Shown: piece after piece, positions 1-8,299 of the stretch | How the letters are laid out: each line of letters opens with the position of its first letter | Numbering within the stretch: the stretch's first letter is position 1 | Assembly (NCBI GenBank): GCA_020352495.1 | Contig: CP070677.1 | Coordinates: 437,512-493,574, forward strand | DNA: 56,063 nucleotides | Direction of reading: 5' to 3' | Source of the DNA: Candidatus Latescibacterota bacterium | GTDB taxonomy: Bacteria > Krumholzibacteriota > Krumholzibacteriia > WVZY01 | Program-made: the position numbers and the translations under genes | The notes under the pieces: model-generated | The model's database searches: none | The model's input: only the letters and a program-made list of their open reading frames with translations | What the model was told of the DNA's origin: nothing

Positions 1-395
1 AGCGCCAGTCCAATGATTGTCATCGAGGCGATGTAGCCAAAAAAAAGCCGCACCTCAGACGCTGACCCAAACTTCACACCCTCCGCCTGCAATCCGAGGA
101 TCTTCGCCGCCTCGCGACCGCCGGTGTCAATATATATGCCACCGGCGAGCAGCGCGGCGTACGGCCACCAGCTGTGCTCGATAAGCATGAGAACAGCCGC
201 GACGGGTAGCGTCCACAGCACGAACATGTCCCAACGGGCCGTGTTGCGTTCGAGGTAACGGAACACTGGATCCGTCGCCTCATCCTTCTCCTGCAGTCCA
301 AGTCGTTGCGCGAGCTTGAAGTTAACCACAGAGACGATCTGTCCAAGAAAGCCAACGCTAACCAACAAAGCCACAACCGCCAGCGTTGTTTTCAT
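1..395 (-). CDS. Multi-pass membrane protein, 3' end outside window
   Basis: 131 codons are visible before the window edge, so the C-terminus is missing. The protein starts with a hydrophobic stretch (MKTTLAVVALLVSVGFLGQI) and has two further hydrophobic segments, around residues 60-90 and 115-131, so it is probably an inner-membrane protein. The start is the ATG at 395, eight bases after a GGAGG. It lies 16 bases downstream of another small membrane-protein gene and is very likely co-transcribed with it. I recognise no catalytic motif or family; function unknown. The longer ORF in the neighbouring frame is arginine-rich and looks like a shadow. Confidence 0.7.
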   Translation of the reverse strand, partial: MKTTLAVVALLVSVGFLGQIVSVVNFKLAQRLGLQEKDEATDPVFRYLERNTARWDMFVLWTLPVAAVLMLIEHSWWPYAALLAGGIYIDTGGREAAKILGLQAEGVKFGSASEVRLFFGYIASMTIIGLA

Positions 396-411
396 TCGTC
401 ATCCTCCATGT

Positions 412-864
412 TCATTCGGGCGACCACCCGTACAATCGGACGAAGCAGTAGACCATCTCTACCACACCAAAGACAGGGAACATTCCCCAAACGAAAACCC
501 AGTAGACGAACGTATTCTGTCGATACCCCATGTCACGGTCCCAGATGAAGATGGGGATCGCCGTGTACCAAAACGGCACCGAAGCGATCAGCCCAAGCAG
601 GAATCCCCACCGCTGCCCGAGGAGCATACCGATGCTTCCCAGGATCTGGATTGGCCCCCAGAAAAACGTGTCGGCCCAGGCATACCCCTGATTAAAGGCG
701 AAGTAGGCGTTGGGGTCCGTGTTATCGGGGGCGCCACCGTAGACGTTCTTGATCGTCCACTGCCCGCGAGGATTGATCACGGCAACGAGTTGCACAGCTG
801 ACAAAAACCCCATGATCAGCAGACCGACCACACTTATGATCCAGGTCAGAACCGTGACTTCCAT
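412..864 (-). CDS. Small four-helix membrane protein, function unknown
   Basis: A 150-residue protein with about four hydrophobic helices: residues 5-28, 65-85, 86-105 and 120-142. Between the first two is a polar loop rich in Asn, Asp and Gly that may be periplasmic. The start ATG directly follows the TGA of the upstream reductase-like gene (TGAATG junction) with an AGGAGA site in front, so translation is probably coupled. It sits between that gene and a second membrane-protein gene. No transporter or enzyme signature is visible, and the family is not recognised. Confidence 0.72.
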   Translation of the reverse strand: MEVTVLTWIISVVGLLIMGFLSAVQLVAVINPRGQWTIKNVYGGAPDNTDPNAYFAFNQGYAWADTFFWGPIQILGSIGMLLGQRWGFLLGLIASVPFWYTAIPIFIWDRDMGYRQNTFVYWVFVWGMFPVFGVVEMVYCFVRLYGWSPE

Positions 865-1824
865 TCACTTGTCTCCTTTCGTCGTCCCTGCGGTCGAGTC
901 GATGTGCTGATAGAGTCGGTCCATTGCAGGTGTGGGCACATCGGTTGTCGTCGCCAAGCTACGGAACTCATCTGCAAGGAGTCTCCATTCTGCCCGGCCT
1001 TCAAGGGCGTGCCCGACCTTTGTCTTCGTCGTGTCGCTCTCGATCATTCGTTTCATCAGGGCGAGGAGCATTCGTATGGGAAGCCAGCCAAAAAGTTTAT
1101 GACTCGCTGGCGTGATGGGAATGCGGTTTTCACGCAATACCTGATATCCCTCGCGGATAGCACGGACCAACAGCGTGAGCGCGTCGCGGTTGCACGCCAG
1201 GCGATGCAGATCACCTTCGACCATATATAACGCGCCGACGGTGGGGAGAATCTCGGCCACATGGGTTTTGAGCCAAGCGTCCATGTTTGAGCATATCGAT
1301 GCGGGAAAGCCAGAAGCCTGAAATATCTTGGCGATCGCTTTGATTCGTGGCGATGTTTTGCCGTCGACCTCACCCATCGTAGTTGGCTGTTCCCTCGCCG
1401 ACGTGATGAGGTATTGGATGATATGATCGTCGGCTACACCCGCCGCGCCCGGAAAGCCAAGGAGAACCCGATCCTTGCCCAACGCGTCAACCATCTCTCC
1501 GGGACCCGCCGCATTGTTGACCATGAACATCACGTTTGGTGTGCGGCGGTTTGCCGCTAGTATCGGCAACACCTCGGAGATGAGATGTTTCGGTAGGATG
1601 ACCAGAACGAGGTCATAGGCTTCATCCGGATCGAGCCGTTCGACCGTATCAATTGGCGTACTAGTTTTTTTTCGAGTGACTGCGTTCTCGAGTTCAATTC
1701 CGTGTTGGCGTATGCGATCCAGACGTCTCCCGCGCGATAGGATGGCGACGTTCTGCCCTGAATCCTTCAAAAGCGCCGCGTAAAGACTTCCGATATTACC
1801 CGCGCCGTAGACCAGGGTCTTCAC
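865..1824 (-). CDS. Ketopantoate reductase (ApbA/PanE)-like NAD(P)-dependent oxidoreductase
   Basis: The N-terminus carries a Rossmann dinucleotide site (GAGNIGSLYA) followed by an acidic/basic beta-2 end. A helical C-terminal domain of the 6-phosphogluconate-dehydrogenase-like type follows, as in ApbA/PanE. That family reduces 2-ketopantoate to pantoate in coenzyme A synthesis, but many paralogs act on other 2-keto or polyketide substrates. No pantothenate gene is nearby, so the substrate is open. I chose the GTG at 1824 (319 residues), because it places the Rossmann strand at residue 2 and has a GGAGGAAGG upstream. The ORF can extend 27 residues to a GTG at 1905, but that extension is charged and unlike the family. 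First gene of an operon with two membrane proteins. Confidence 0.72.
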   Translation of the reverse strand: MKTLVYGAGNIGSLYAALLKDSGQNVAILSRGRRLDRIRQHGIELENAVTRKKTSTPIDTVERLDPDEAYDLVLVILPKHLISEVLPILAANRRTPNVMFMVNNAAGPGEMVDALGKDRVLLGFPGAAGVADDHIIQYLITSAREQPTTMGEVDGKTSPRIKAIAKIFQASGFPASICSNMDAWLKTHVAEILPTVGALYMVEGDLHRLACNRDALTLLVRAIREGYQVLRENRIPITPASHKLFGWLPIRMLLALMKRMIESDTTKTKVGHALEGRAEWRLLADEFRSLATTTDVPTPAMDRLYQHIDSTAGTTKGDK

Positions 1825-1975
1825 TTCGCCATTTTCCTTCCTCCGATCAAAGTCGCGCAAGCCATGGCGAATCGTTTTTTTGGACAGTCCGCCATGCAGG
1901 GTCACTGTAGTACCCGCTGCTTGTCTGGTCCATCAAAATCAATGTCCCTCGGTCCCGCGAAGCCACACCCGATGC

Positions 1976-2005
1976 TTGCAGCGCACCGCGCCGATCTGGT
2001 ACAAT
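1976..2005 (+). promoter_or_regulatory. Candidate sigma70 promoter for the carbonic anhydrase gene
   Basis: TTGCAG (1976-1981) and TACAAT (2000-2005) are separated by 18 bases, giving 4/6 and 5/6 matches to the consensus hexamers. A start near 2012 would leave a leader of about 105 bases before the carbonic anhydrase ATG. Identified by eye only. Confidence 0.45.
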
Positions 2006-2118
2006 ATCGCGCCCAAAAGCCGTAGTGCTTTCACACACAAGAGACGCGGCAACGTAGAGACGTGGGGTGTTCATCCGTGGCGCGGTCCGCAGTGACGGCG
2101 TGGGTTCATTTCGATCTT

Positions 2119-2727
2119 ATGAAGGATAATAATCTCGACAATAGCATCCGTGAAAGTCATCGGGAGGCCCTGGAGCGCCTTCTGGAAGGGAACCGCCGAT
2201 TTGTGGAGGGTCGATCAGAGCATCCGCGTACGGACGCCAACCGGCGGGTGTTGCTCCACGCGGGTCAGGAGCCCTTTGCCGCAATCGTCGGGTGTGCCGA
2301 CTCACGGGTCCCCGTCGAGATCGTATTCGACCAAGGGCTGGGCGATCTGTTCTCCGTGCGCGTGGCCGGCAACGTGGCCACGCAGGCGGTGATCGGAAGC
2401 ATCGAGTACGCAGTTACGGTGCTCGGTGTCAAATTGGTTGCCGTGCTAGGACACGAGCGGTGCGGGGCCGTGCAGGAAGCGCTCGAGGGTGTGGGGGCTA
2501 CAGAACCCCTTGAGGTCATCCTAAATGAAATCAGACCTGCGGTCACCGAAGCCCGTGAGCGGGGCGGATCCCTGGTCGATGCCACCGTTCGCATACACGC
2601 CGTCAACGTTGCCAGAGCGCTTGTTGATCGCAGCGATACGCTCCGATCACGGGTCGAGAGCGGCAGCCTGACTATCGTTCCGTTGCTCTACGAGCTCGAT
2701 AGTGGTCGTGTGGAACGACTCCGTTGA
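2119..2727 (+). CDS. Beta-class carbonic anhydrase
   Basis: Catalyses reversible hydration of CO2 to bicarbonate in the cytoplasm with one zinc per active site. The zinc/catalytic signature is complete: C59-A-D61-S-R63 (GCADSR) and H112-E-R-C115 (GHERCGAV), which supply the two Cys and one His ligands and the Asp-Arg dyad. The 202-residue length is typical of the family. I chose the ATG at 2119; the ORF can extend upstream by 19 codons, but that part is unlike the family. No strong Shine-Dalgarno site precedes the start. The gene stands alone between two minus-strand operons. High confidence in family; the physiological role (pH, anaplerosis or cyanate) cannot be told from here. Confidence 0.93.
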   Translation: MKDNNLDNSIRESHREALERLLEGNRRFVEGRSEHPRTDANRRVLLHAGQEPFAAIVGCADSRVPVEIVFDQGLGDLFSVRVAGNVATQAVIGSIEYAVTVLGVKLVAVLGHERCGAVQEALEGVGATEPLEVILNEIRPAVTEARERGGSLVDATVRIHAVNVARALVDRSDTLRSRVESGSLTIVPLLYELDSGRVERLR

Positions 2728-2728
2728 T

Positions 2729-2771
2729 CGTGGCTCATTTCAAGAGATGATGACAAGGGCGACGAGCCACG
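2729..2771. terminator. Inverted repeat between convergent genes
   Basis: CGTGGCTC (2729-2736) pairs with GAGCCACG (2764-2771) across a 27-base loop, between the convergent ends of the carbonic anhydrase and heme-barrel genes. There is no T-tract on either strand, so it is only a possible intrinsic or Rho-assisted end point. A 12-base palindrome (2766-2777) overlaps its right arm and the stop of the barrel gene. Confidence 0.3.
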
Positions 2772-2774
2772 TGG

Positions 2775-3974
2775 CTAGAATCCGGAAACGAAGCCGATGA
2801 CGACTCGATTGAATTCGAACTCCAAGTCACGGGTGTACTCCGCAATGAGACGGAGATTGCGCGCGAGGAGATACGTCGCGCTGACAGTCGCAGTCTCATA
2901 GTCCGCCGCATCCAGATCGGAGTCGATCAAGTTATACAACAGAGTCACATAGTGCCGTGAACGATCGCCGTGCGGAGCAAAAATCATTTCTGCGATGACA
3001 CCGTTGGTTTCGACATCCACGGCGGACGAGAGAAAAATCGGGTTTGTATCGCGTCGATAGAGATATTGTCCGGTGAATTCCACCGGTCCGATAACGAGAT
3101 TCGCATCGGGGCCGACGTAGACTACCTCATCAATGACGCCGTCCTGCTTCTCTTTGCCATAGTATACAAATCCACCCACATTGAGCAGCTCGCCGACGGC
3201 CTGACTCACGCGCAAGCCCACGTTCTTGGCGTTATCCGTGTCGTACTTTCGATCCTCTCCGGCATCCACAAGACCGTTGCCGTTAACGACCATTGCGACG
3301 ATGTCGGTGCCCGTCTCATCTATACTGAACGGCAGCATCACGCCACGACCGTACGCCAGGTTCGTGCGCGCGTTTCCTATTCGTGTCTTGTAAGTTTCGT
3401 AGTCTTCGTACGTCAAACGAAGCTCGCGTTTCATCAGGGGATCGGATGTCTGAAACTGGCCGACCATGATGTCGACGTTCGTGCCGAAAATGTCATTGAA
3501 GTGAACGTAGGCATCCTCGATACCCGCTACGTCGCCCCGCTCCGAGAAATAGAAGTAGAAATAGTAACCGATGTTCTTGTACAAGGCGCCTCCGGAGAGG
3601 AGTTTGACGCCCCACGGTGTCTGGGCGTCATTGGTCGTGTTACCGCTATCCTCATACACTCCGAAGGCGTCGAACCGTACCGCCACCGGGAAATCACGAT
3701 TGAGCCACAACAGATCATCTCCCGCGGATACGTAGTCCCGCTCCTTTTCCTCTTCCGGGATCACAAAACCGTTGCCGGCGAATTCGTCGCCAAAGGCCTT
3801 GAGCTTGGGAAACGGCGCGTGGCACGTCGTACATGACATCCTGTATCTGCGCGCAAAAGCGGGAACCGCGTTCGCGTCGCGCGCCGACATCAGGCCCAAC
3901 AGGATCGTCGGTAACACGACACCGGCGAGCATACCCACGAGCAGGATTGACCAAATGATGTTCCTCCGTTTCAT
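2775..3974 (-). CDS. Monoheme cytochrome c fused to an outer-membrane beta-barrel
   Basis: Residues 4-36 form a signal peptide or anchor. One heme c site, CTTCH (residues 48-52), follows in a conserved-looking context (RMSCTTCHAPFPKLKAFGDE). The remaining 320 residues alternate short amphipathic strands rich in Tyr, Gly and Asp and end in Phe, as expected for a barrel inserted by BAM. The product probably sits in the outer membrane with the heme at its periplasmic face. The start is the ATG at 3974 after AGAGGTG; a GTG three codons earlier is less likely. It follows the pentaheme cytochrome gene after 18 bases, which suggests the two form an electron-transfer unit. Heme site and barrel character are seen; the conduit role is inferred. 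Confidence 0.8.
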   Translation of the reverse strand: MKRRNIIWSILLVGMLAGVVLPTILLGLMSARDANAVPAFARRYRMSCTTCHAPFPKLKAFGDEFAGNGFVIPEEEKERDYVSAGDDLLWLNRDFPVAVRFDAFGVYEDSGNTTNDAQTPWGVKLLSGGALYKNIGYYFYFYFSERGDVAGIEDAYVHFNDIFGTNVDIMVGQFQTSDPLMKRELRLTYEDYETYKTRIGNARTNLAYGRGVMLPFSIDETGTDIVAMVVNGNGLVDAGEDRKYDTDNAKNVGLRVSQAVGELLNVGGFVYYGKEKQDGVIDEVVYVGPDANLVIGPVEFTGQYLYRRDTNPIFLSSAVDVETNGVIAEMIFAPHGDRSRHYVTLLYNLIDSDLDAADYETATVSATYLLARNLRLIAEYTRDLEFEFNRVVIGFVSGF

Positions 3975-3992
3975 CGGACCCACCTCTTTTGT

Positions 3993-5336
3993 TTAGTCGT
4001 AAATCTCTATCCACGTCGACGCGGTGTTTATGCGTACTATCTCCGTTTCGTCCACGGGGACCTCGAGGAAGTCGGCCACGGGCTGTACCAGGCGCTGGTA
4101 GTTCAGCTCCGCCTTGAAAGTCACACGGCCCAGCGCGATGTCGTCCGGAAGCTCCCACGTGAACGTTTCGACCTTTGTTTCGCGGGGACCAATCCGGTAA
4201 TCGACGCCAAGCGACTTCGTGTTCCACTGCATGATTGTCATGCGTCCCTGCGGGTCGAAGTACGGCATTCGAAAGATCCGGTCACCGATCGGCACTCCGT
4301 CCCGCTGGACCCCCTTGAACGCGGTGTCATCCAGAGGTACTCCCATGTCCTGGTAGGCAAGCACATCCGCCGCAATCGTGTACTCTTCACCGTCAAAACC
4401 TTTGCGGTCAACGGGGAGGTGGTACTGCTTGCCGTCCGAGTCCGTGGCAATCACATGCAACCACATGATTCGGTCCTCCACAGATCCCGACGGGATCTTG
4501 TGCCCGACCTTGGCGTTGTGTAGCTGCACGTTGATCACGACGGGATCCCGTACATCCACCTCACGTTCCGCGGGATGCATCCGCATCTCGACCGCGCCGG
4601 CAAGCTTGCCGGGGTCGTGTGCCCCGTGAAACAGGTGTTGGGCGACCAACCCTTCCTCGGCCATCTTTGCACTGCGACCAGGCGCCTTTGGCATGTGGCA
4701 GTGATGGCAAGGGACGCCTTGTTTGGCATAGGGGCCTTCTTTCCACTCCAGCTGCGTGGATTTGACCCATACCCCGTACGGGCTCATCTCGTTGTGACAC
4801 GTGCCGCAGTATTCGGCTGTCGTCATGAACTCATTGAGCTCTGTGTCGTGGTGTGGTGATTCGACCCCCGGCTTTGGTCCGTACTTTTTGCGCCCAGGAT
4901 CGACAACATAGTTGAAGTTGAAAGGCTCCTCACCCTCAAAGCTTTTGATGACGTGGCAGAGGTCGCAAGACACCGACTCGTTCGCGCGTGACCCTTCCTC
5001 GGGCCTCGGTGGAGGCACATCGCCGGCCAGAAATGACAGCGGCGCGTGGCATCCATTGCAGCCGGCCTTGACTCCCGCCACCATCGGATCCTTTTCGGCG
5101 TGTGGCACCGCGAGCTCGAAGTACTCGATCTCGTCCCAGTGGTGGGTGTAGGCCTGCGACATGATGGCCTGCGTCCACTGCTGATAGATGTCTACGTGAC
5201 AACTCGCGCAAGCAGCGGGTTTCTCAAAACTGTCGTAGGTTTGTGTGCCCAGCGCTTCGTCACCGGCCTTCTGGGCAATCGAACCGGTAGGAAAAGCGAT
5301 CGAGAGGATCAACAGTGCGGAAAAGAACTGCCCCAT
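3993..5336 (-). CDS. Pentaheme c-type cytochrome, periplasmic or surface
   Basis: A 447-residue secreted protein with a signal peptide (about residues 1-22) and five CxxCH heme sites at 43-47, 93-97, 124-128, 177-181 and 210-214. Spare His residues between the sites could be distal ligands, as in the cytochrome c554/NrfA-like superfamily. From about residue 235 there is a heme-free, beta-rich domain (NAKVGHKIPSGS motif) that often caps multiheme cytochromes. No catalytic Lys-type heme site (CxxCK) is present, so it is an electron carrier or unknown reductase rather than NrfA. The start ATG at 5336 has a GGAGG five bases upstream; the ORF's nine extra codons are unlikely. First gene of a two-gene operon with the heme-barrel gene. 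Confidence 0.87.
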   Translation of the reverse strand: MGQFFSALLILSIAFPTGSIAQKAGDEALGTQTYDSFEKPAACASCHVDIYQQWTQAIMSQAYTHHWDEIEYFELAVPHAEKDPMVAGVKAGCNGCHAPLSFLAGDVPPPRPEEGSRANESVSCDLCHVIKSFEGEEPFNFNYVVDPGRKKYGPKPGVESPHHDTELNEFMTTAEYCGTCHNEMSPYGVWVKSTQLEWKEGPYAKQGVPCHHCHMPKAPGRSAKMAEEGLVAQHLFHGAHDPGKLAGAVEMRMHPAEREVDVRDPVVINVQLHNAKVGHKIPSGSVEDRIMWLHVIATDSDGKQYHLPVDRKGFDGEEYTIAADVLAYQDMGVPLDDTAFKGVQRDGVPIGDRIFRMPYFDPQGRMTIMQWNTKSLGVDYRIGPRETKVETFTWELPDDIALGRVTFKAELNYQRLVQPVADFLEVPVDETEIVRINTASTWIEIYD

Positions 5337-5635
5337 GACCACCTCCAGGCAACGGATAGTCAAAACAAACGCTATTTATTTTGCTACGTCGCACCATCCT
5401 AAAATCAATCCATCCCCGGAGCAACTGATTTTCTCTCCGTCCGTCCTGGGTCATGCGTGTTCCGGTTGTTGGGGGCGTGAGATGTTACTTGTGTGGTGGG
5501 TCTGGCTCGAGCGATGGACCCACCTCGAGCCAGTGTACGTTGTCGAGAGTGTTATTTTGGCAAAAAGACGGCGGCGAACCGAGTTTCAGAAGGAGTGTGA
5601 CCCTGCCCGGCCTTAAGACTGGGACGTCTTCGGGC
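5337..5635. other. Intergenic region upstream of the cytochrome operon
   Basis: About 300 bases without a convincing gene. It should hold the cytochrome-operon promoter (minus strand) and the end of the peroxiredoxin transcript. The only clear structure is the stem-loop at 5502-5533, listed separately. Short ORFs here have no coherent composition. Confidence 0.5.
5502..5533. repeat. Perfect 10-bp inverted repeat
   Basis: CTGGCTCGAG (5502-5511) pairs perfectly with CTCGAGCCAG (5524-5533) across a 12-base loop. No T-tract follows on either strand. It may be an operator, an mRNA 3' end stabiliser or a leader hairpin of the cytochrome operon; the sequence does not decide. Confidence 0.4.
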
Positions 5636-6235
5636 CTATTTGTTCTTTGAAAACTTCGAAAGATAATCGATCACACCACTCGTTGACTCCTCCATCCCCT
5701 CGTTGCCTTTTTCCCAATTCGCCGGGCAGAGACGCCCCTTCTCTTCAAAAAAGCGTAACGCGTCGAGCGTCCGCAGGGCTTCTGCGACGCTCCGTCCAAG
5801 TGGAAGATCGTTTAGCACGGCGTGGCGGATGATGCCCTCGCGATCAATCAGAAACAAGCCACGTAACGCAAATCCGTCGTCCATGAGTACGCCGAAGTTT
5901 CGCGAGATCTCTTTGTTGAGATCGGACACGAGGGGGTATTGGATCGGGCCGATCCCACCCTGATCAACGGCCGTATTCTTCCAGGCGAGATGGGTGTAGG
6001 CCGAGTCGACGGACACACCGACGACTTCCGCGTTACGGGATTTGAATTCGTCGAGCTTTTCGTCGAAGGCCAATATTTCCGTGGGACATACGAACGTAAA
6101 ATCCAACGGATAGAAAAATAGAATGACGTATTTCCCCCTGAGAGACGAAAGCGAAAACTGAGATTCAATCCGGTTATCGGCCATTACGGCATCAGCCGTG
6201 AAGTCTGGTGCTTCTTTAGTAATTAGGTTGGGCAT
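5636..6235 (-). CDS. Typical 2-Cys peroxiredoxin (AhpC/Prx1 type)
   Basis: Reduces hydrogen peroxide and organic peroxides using a cysteine thiol. The peroxidatic Cys50 lies in FTFVCPTE and the resolving Cys170 in LCPANWEKG; the C-terminal helix (YLSKFSK) is complete, so this is a full-length 199-residue 2-Cys enzyme. The start ATG at 6235 follows TAGGAGTG; the 17-codon extension upstream lies in the preceding terminator region and is rejected. The thioredoxin gene just upstream on the same strand is a plausible reductant, although a strong terminator (6272-6314) separates them, so this gene probably has its own promoter. A paralog with the same Cys spacing lies at 43.1 kb. Confidence 0.92.
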   Translation of the reverse strand: MPNLITKEAPDFTADAVMADNRIESQFSLSSLRGKYVILFFYPLDFTFVCPTEILAFDEKLDEFKSRNAEVVGVSVDSAYTHLAWKNTAVDQGGIGPIQYPLVSDLNKEISRNFGVLMDDGFALRGLFLIDREGIIRHAVLNDLPLGRSVAEALRTLDALRFFEEKGRLCPANWEKGNEGMEESTSGVIDYLSKFSKNK

Positions 6236-6271
6236 GGTATCACTCCTAATGCTCTGCGATCCTGTCTGTTC

Positions 6272-6314
6272 AAAAAATTCGGGCATCGCAACCGTTGGTT
6301 GAGTGCGATGCCCG
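6272..6314 (-). terminator. Rho-independent terminator of the thioredoxin operon
   Basis: On the minus strand an 11-bp perfect stem (6304-6314 with 6280-6290) around a 13-base loop is followed by AATTTTTTG. This is a textbook intrinsic terminator, about 60 bases after the stop of the 57-residue protein gene. Confidence 0.85.
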
Positions 6315-6371
6315 ATTGATTAGCGGCAAAGGTGACACTATTACCCCAGCCGTGAACAGCTCAGAAGCTGA

Positions 6372-6545
6372 CTATTCATTCTGAGGGTTTGCCGATTCAT
6401 CGACACAAATCATCTTCAACTGTTCCTCGGTCGGATCCTTGAGACGCTCAAGAGCAGTCACCGGGCAAAGGTACGTGTTCCCCGACTCTGCCTTGATCCA
6501 CTTGACACTCAATTCCTGCTTGTAGATCTTGTCCTGATCAGCCAT
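6372..6545 (-). CDS. 57-residue protein of unknown function in the thioredoxin operon
   Basis: A small acidic, soluble protein (MADQDKIYKQELSVKWIKAE...) with two cysteines, in TYLCPVTALE and KMICVDES. The start ATG at 6545 has AGGAGG six bases upstream, a very strong site, and the gene is closed by the terminator at 6272-6314, so it is a real translated gene. It begins 20 bases after the thioredoxin stop. The two Cys are about 20 residues apart and not in a CxxC arrangement; they could be a thioredoxin substrate disulfide or a metal site. I do not recognise the family. Confidence 0.75.
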   Translation of the reverse strand: MADQDKIYKQELSVKWIKAESGNTYLCPVTALERLKDPTEEQLKMICVDESANPQNE

Positions 6546-6565
6546 CGTTTTCCTCCTGATGTTGG

Positions 6566-6937
6566 TCATTGTTGACCGGTTTGTTTCGAAGCAATGTGCG
6601 AACGGACTTCGTTCATATCGAGAGACTCAGCCTGTCGTACAATGTCTTCAAGTTGTTCCTCGCTAAAGTAACCCGGTTGGCGAAAGACCAAAACGCCGTC
6701 CCGGTAGAGCAATAGGGTCGGAATGTGGTCAATACCGAGTTTTGAAACGAGGTCTTTTTCTGATTGTGTGTCAATTTTGCCAAACGTATGCCGCGAATGT
6801 TTTGCCGCTACCGCCTCAAATATGGGTTCAAAAGGCTTGCAGGCGTCGCACCAGCTCGCCCAGCAGTCCACCATAACGATGCCATCCTTCTCTACGGTGG
6901 ATCTGAAGTTTTCACTATTCAAGTCGATGGTAGCCAT
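6566..6937 (-). CDS. Thioredoxin
   Basis: A single thioredoxin-fold domain of 123 residues with active site WASWCDACK (Cys30, Cys33), the expected cis-Pro segment (IDHIPTLLLYRDG) and no signal peptide, so it is cytoplasmic. CDAC differs from the classic CGPC and should shift the redox potential. The start ATG at 6937 follows GAGGTG; the 73-codon ORF extension upstream has no thioredoxin character. It extends about 18 residues past the usual C-terminus with a polar tail. Operon partner: the 57-residue protein immediately downstream; a peroxiredoxin gene follows after a terminator. Confidence 0.88.
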   Translation of the reverse strand: MATIDLNSENFRSTVEKDGIVMVDCWASWCDACKPFEPIFEAVAAKHSRHTFGKIDTQSEKDLVSKLGIDHIPTLLLYRDGVLVFRQPGYFSEEQLEDIVRQAESLDMNEVRSHIASKQTGQQ

Positions 6938-7257
6938 TCCATTCACCTCGTCGAGTTCCACACAATCGGCGAGCACCGTTTGGCAGCTCGCTTCATCTTC
7001 TCGTTCGGCAAAGATGCATTTCTCCCTTAGTAGTAAACGGGGGTGAATCCTTACAAAGTTTTGGAGGCCTATAGCCCCTTGAACGAAACAACTTAAGATA
7101 TAACGGACATCGTACGCCGGCGTTGGAATCAGTTCTGCGAAGATAAGTGTCCGCAAATCAAGGGGGATGCCAGTGCCACGTGAGAACCGTATGGAGGTTC
7201 ACGGAGGATCAATCTGGCCGCAACACCGACCGAACCGATTGTGATAGGATGACAACA
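6938..7257. other. Divergent intergenic region
   Basis: About 320 bases between the divergent thioredoxin and DUF523 genes. It should contain both promoters. On the minus strand TTAAGT and TATAGG are 17 bases apart around 7047-7086, a weak candidate. I see no hairpin or gene here. Confidence 0.35.
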
Positions 7258-8262
7258 ATGAGTGAGAAGGCGTTCGACAAAGAACTGGGGAAATGGAGCG
7301 CATGGCACGATACGGGAGTGCCGTTGCGTCTTGGTGTGTCGTCGTGTCTTTTGGGCGAGGAGGTACGGTTTGACGGCGGACACGCGCGGAACAGTTTCAT
7401 GATGGACGTGCTAGGAAACTGGTTCGAATGGGTTCCCGTCTGCCCAGAGGTCGGGATTGGGATGGGGGTCCCGCGACCCACCATCCGGCTTTTTCAAAAC
7501 GACAAGGATGTGCGCCTCATCGCGCCGTCTACTCGGGAGGATTTTACGGTTCGAATGGGCACCTACGCGGCGAAGAAAGTCAAAGAGCTACAAAAGACGG
7601 ACCTCGATGGATACATTTTGAAAAAAGGATCGCCGTCGTGCGGCATGGAACGCATCAAGGTTTACGATGAGCGGGGGGTGCGTCGCCGGGACGCGGCGGG
7701 ATTGTATGCCGCCGTGCTCATCGAGCGCTGGCCAACCCTTCCTGTAGAAGAAGAGGGTCGGCTGAATGACGTCGACATTCGAGAGAACTTCATCGAGCGC
7801 GTGTTTTGCCGCAACCGATGGCGCACCTTAATAAGACGCGGTCTTACGCGACGGCGACTTGTGGCGTTTCACACGGCTCACAAGCTCCTGTTGCGCTCGC
7901 ACAACGAGGCGGGATATCGGCGGTCGGGGCGGCTCGTTGGCCTCGCCGGCCAAATTCCTGACGGCGAGCTGTTCACGCTCTACGAAGCCGAACTGTATCG
8001 GGTGATGCGGACAAGAGCCACCAAGAGACGACACGTAAATGTCCTCGAACACGCCCTAGGTTACATGAAGAAGCTACTTCCTTCCCGCGAGAAACGAGAG
8101 ATCCTTGCGGCGATCGGGGATTATGGCGCGGGTCTGATACCGCTCATCGTTCCCCTGACGCTGTTACGCTTCAACATCCATCGATACGAGATCGACTACC
8201 TGGCCGGCCAGATCTACTTCAATCCCCATCCCAAAGAGTTGATGTTGAGGAATCACGTTTGA
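7258..8262 (+). CDS. DUF523-DUF1722 fusion protein (TudS-like plus YbgA-like)
   Basis: The first ~150 residues form the DUF523 domain, with conserved cysteines in GVSSCLLGEEVRFDG, PVCPEV and KGSPSCG; members of this family have been characterised as 2-thiouracil desulfidases that carry an iron-sulfur cluster on these three Cys. Residues ~190-320 form DUF1722 (YbgA-like), seen in AFHTAHKLLLRSHN and the C-terminal YFNPHPKELMLRNHV. The fusion is common in bacteria; the role of DUF1722 is not established. The start ATG at 7258 follows TAGGA by eight bases; the in-frame upstream extension is not family-like. Monocistronic between a divergent thioredoxin operon and a convergent gene. Confidence 0.88.
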   Translation: MSEKAFDKELGKWSAWHDTGVPLRLGVSSCLLGEEVRFDGGHARNSFMMDVLGNWFEWVPVCPEVGIGMGVPRPTIRLFQNDKDVRLIAPSTREDFTVRMGTYAAKKVKELQKTDLDGYILKKGSPSCGMERIKVYDERGVRRRDAAGLYAAVLIERWPTLPVEEEGRLNDVDIRENFIERVFCRNRWRTLIRRGLTRRRLVAFHTAHKLLLRSHNEAGYRRSGRLVGLAGQIPDGELFTLYEAELYRVMRTRATKRRHVNVLEHALGYMKKLLPSREKREILAAIGDYGAGLIPLIVPLTLLRFNIHRYEIDYLAGQIYFNPHPKELMLRNHV

Positions 8263-8299
8263 CGTTTTGGCTGCCCTGAAATTACGTCATCAACCACCC

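Noticed and set aside
2970..3836. 288-codon plus-strand ORF opposite the heme-barrel gene
   Set aside because: Antisense shadow; the minus-strand frame has a signal peptide, heme site and barrel strands.
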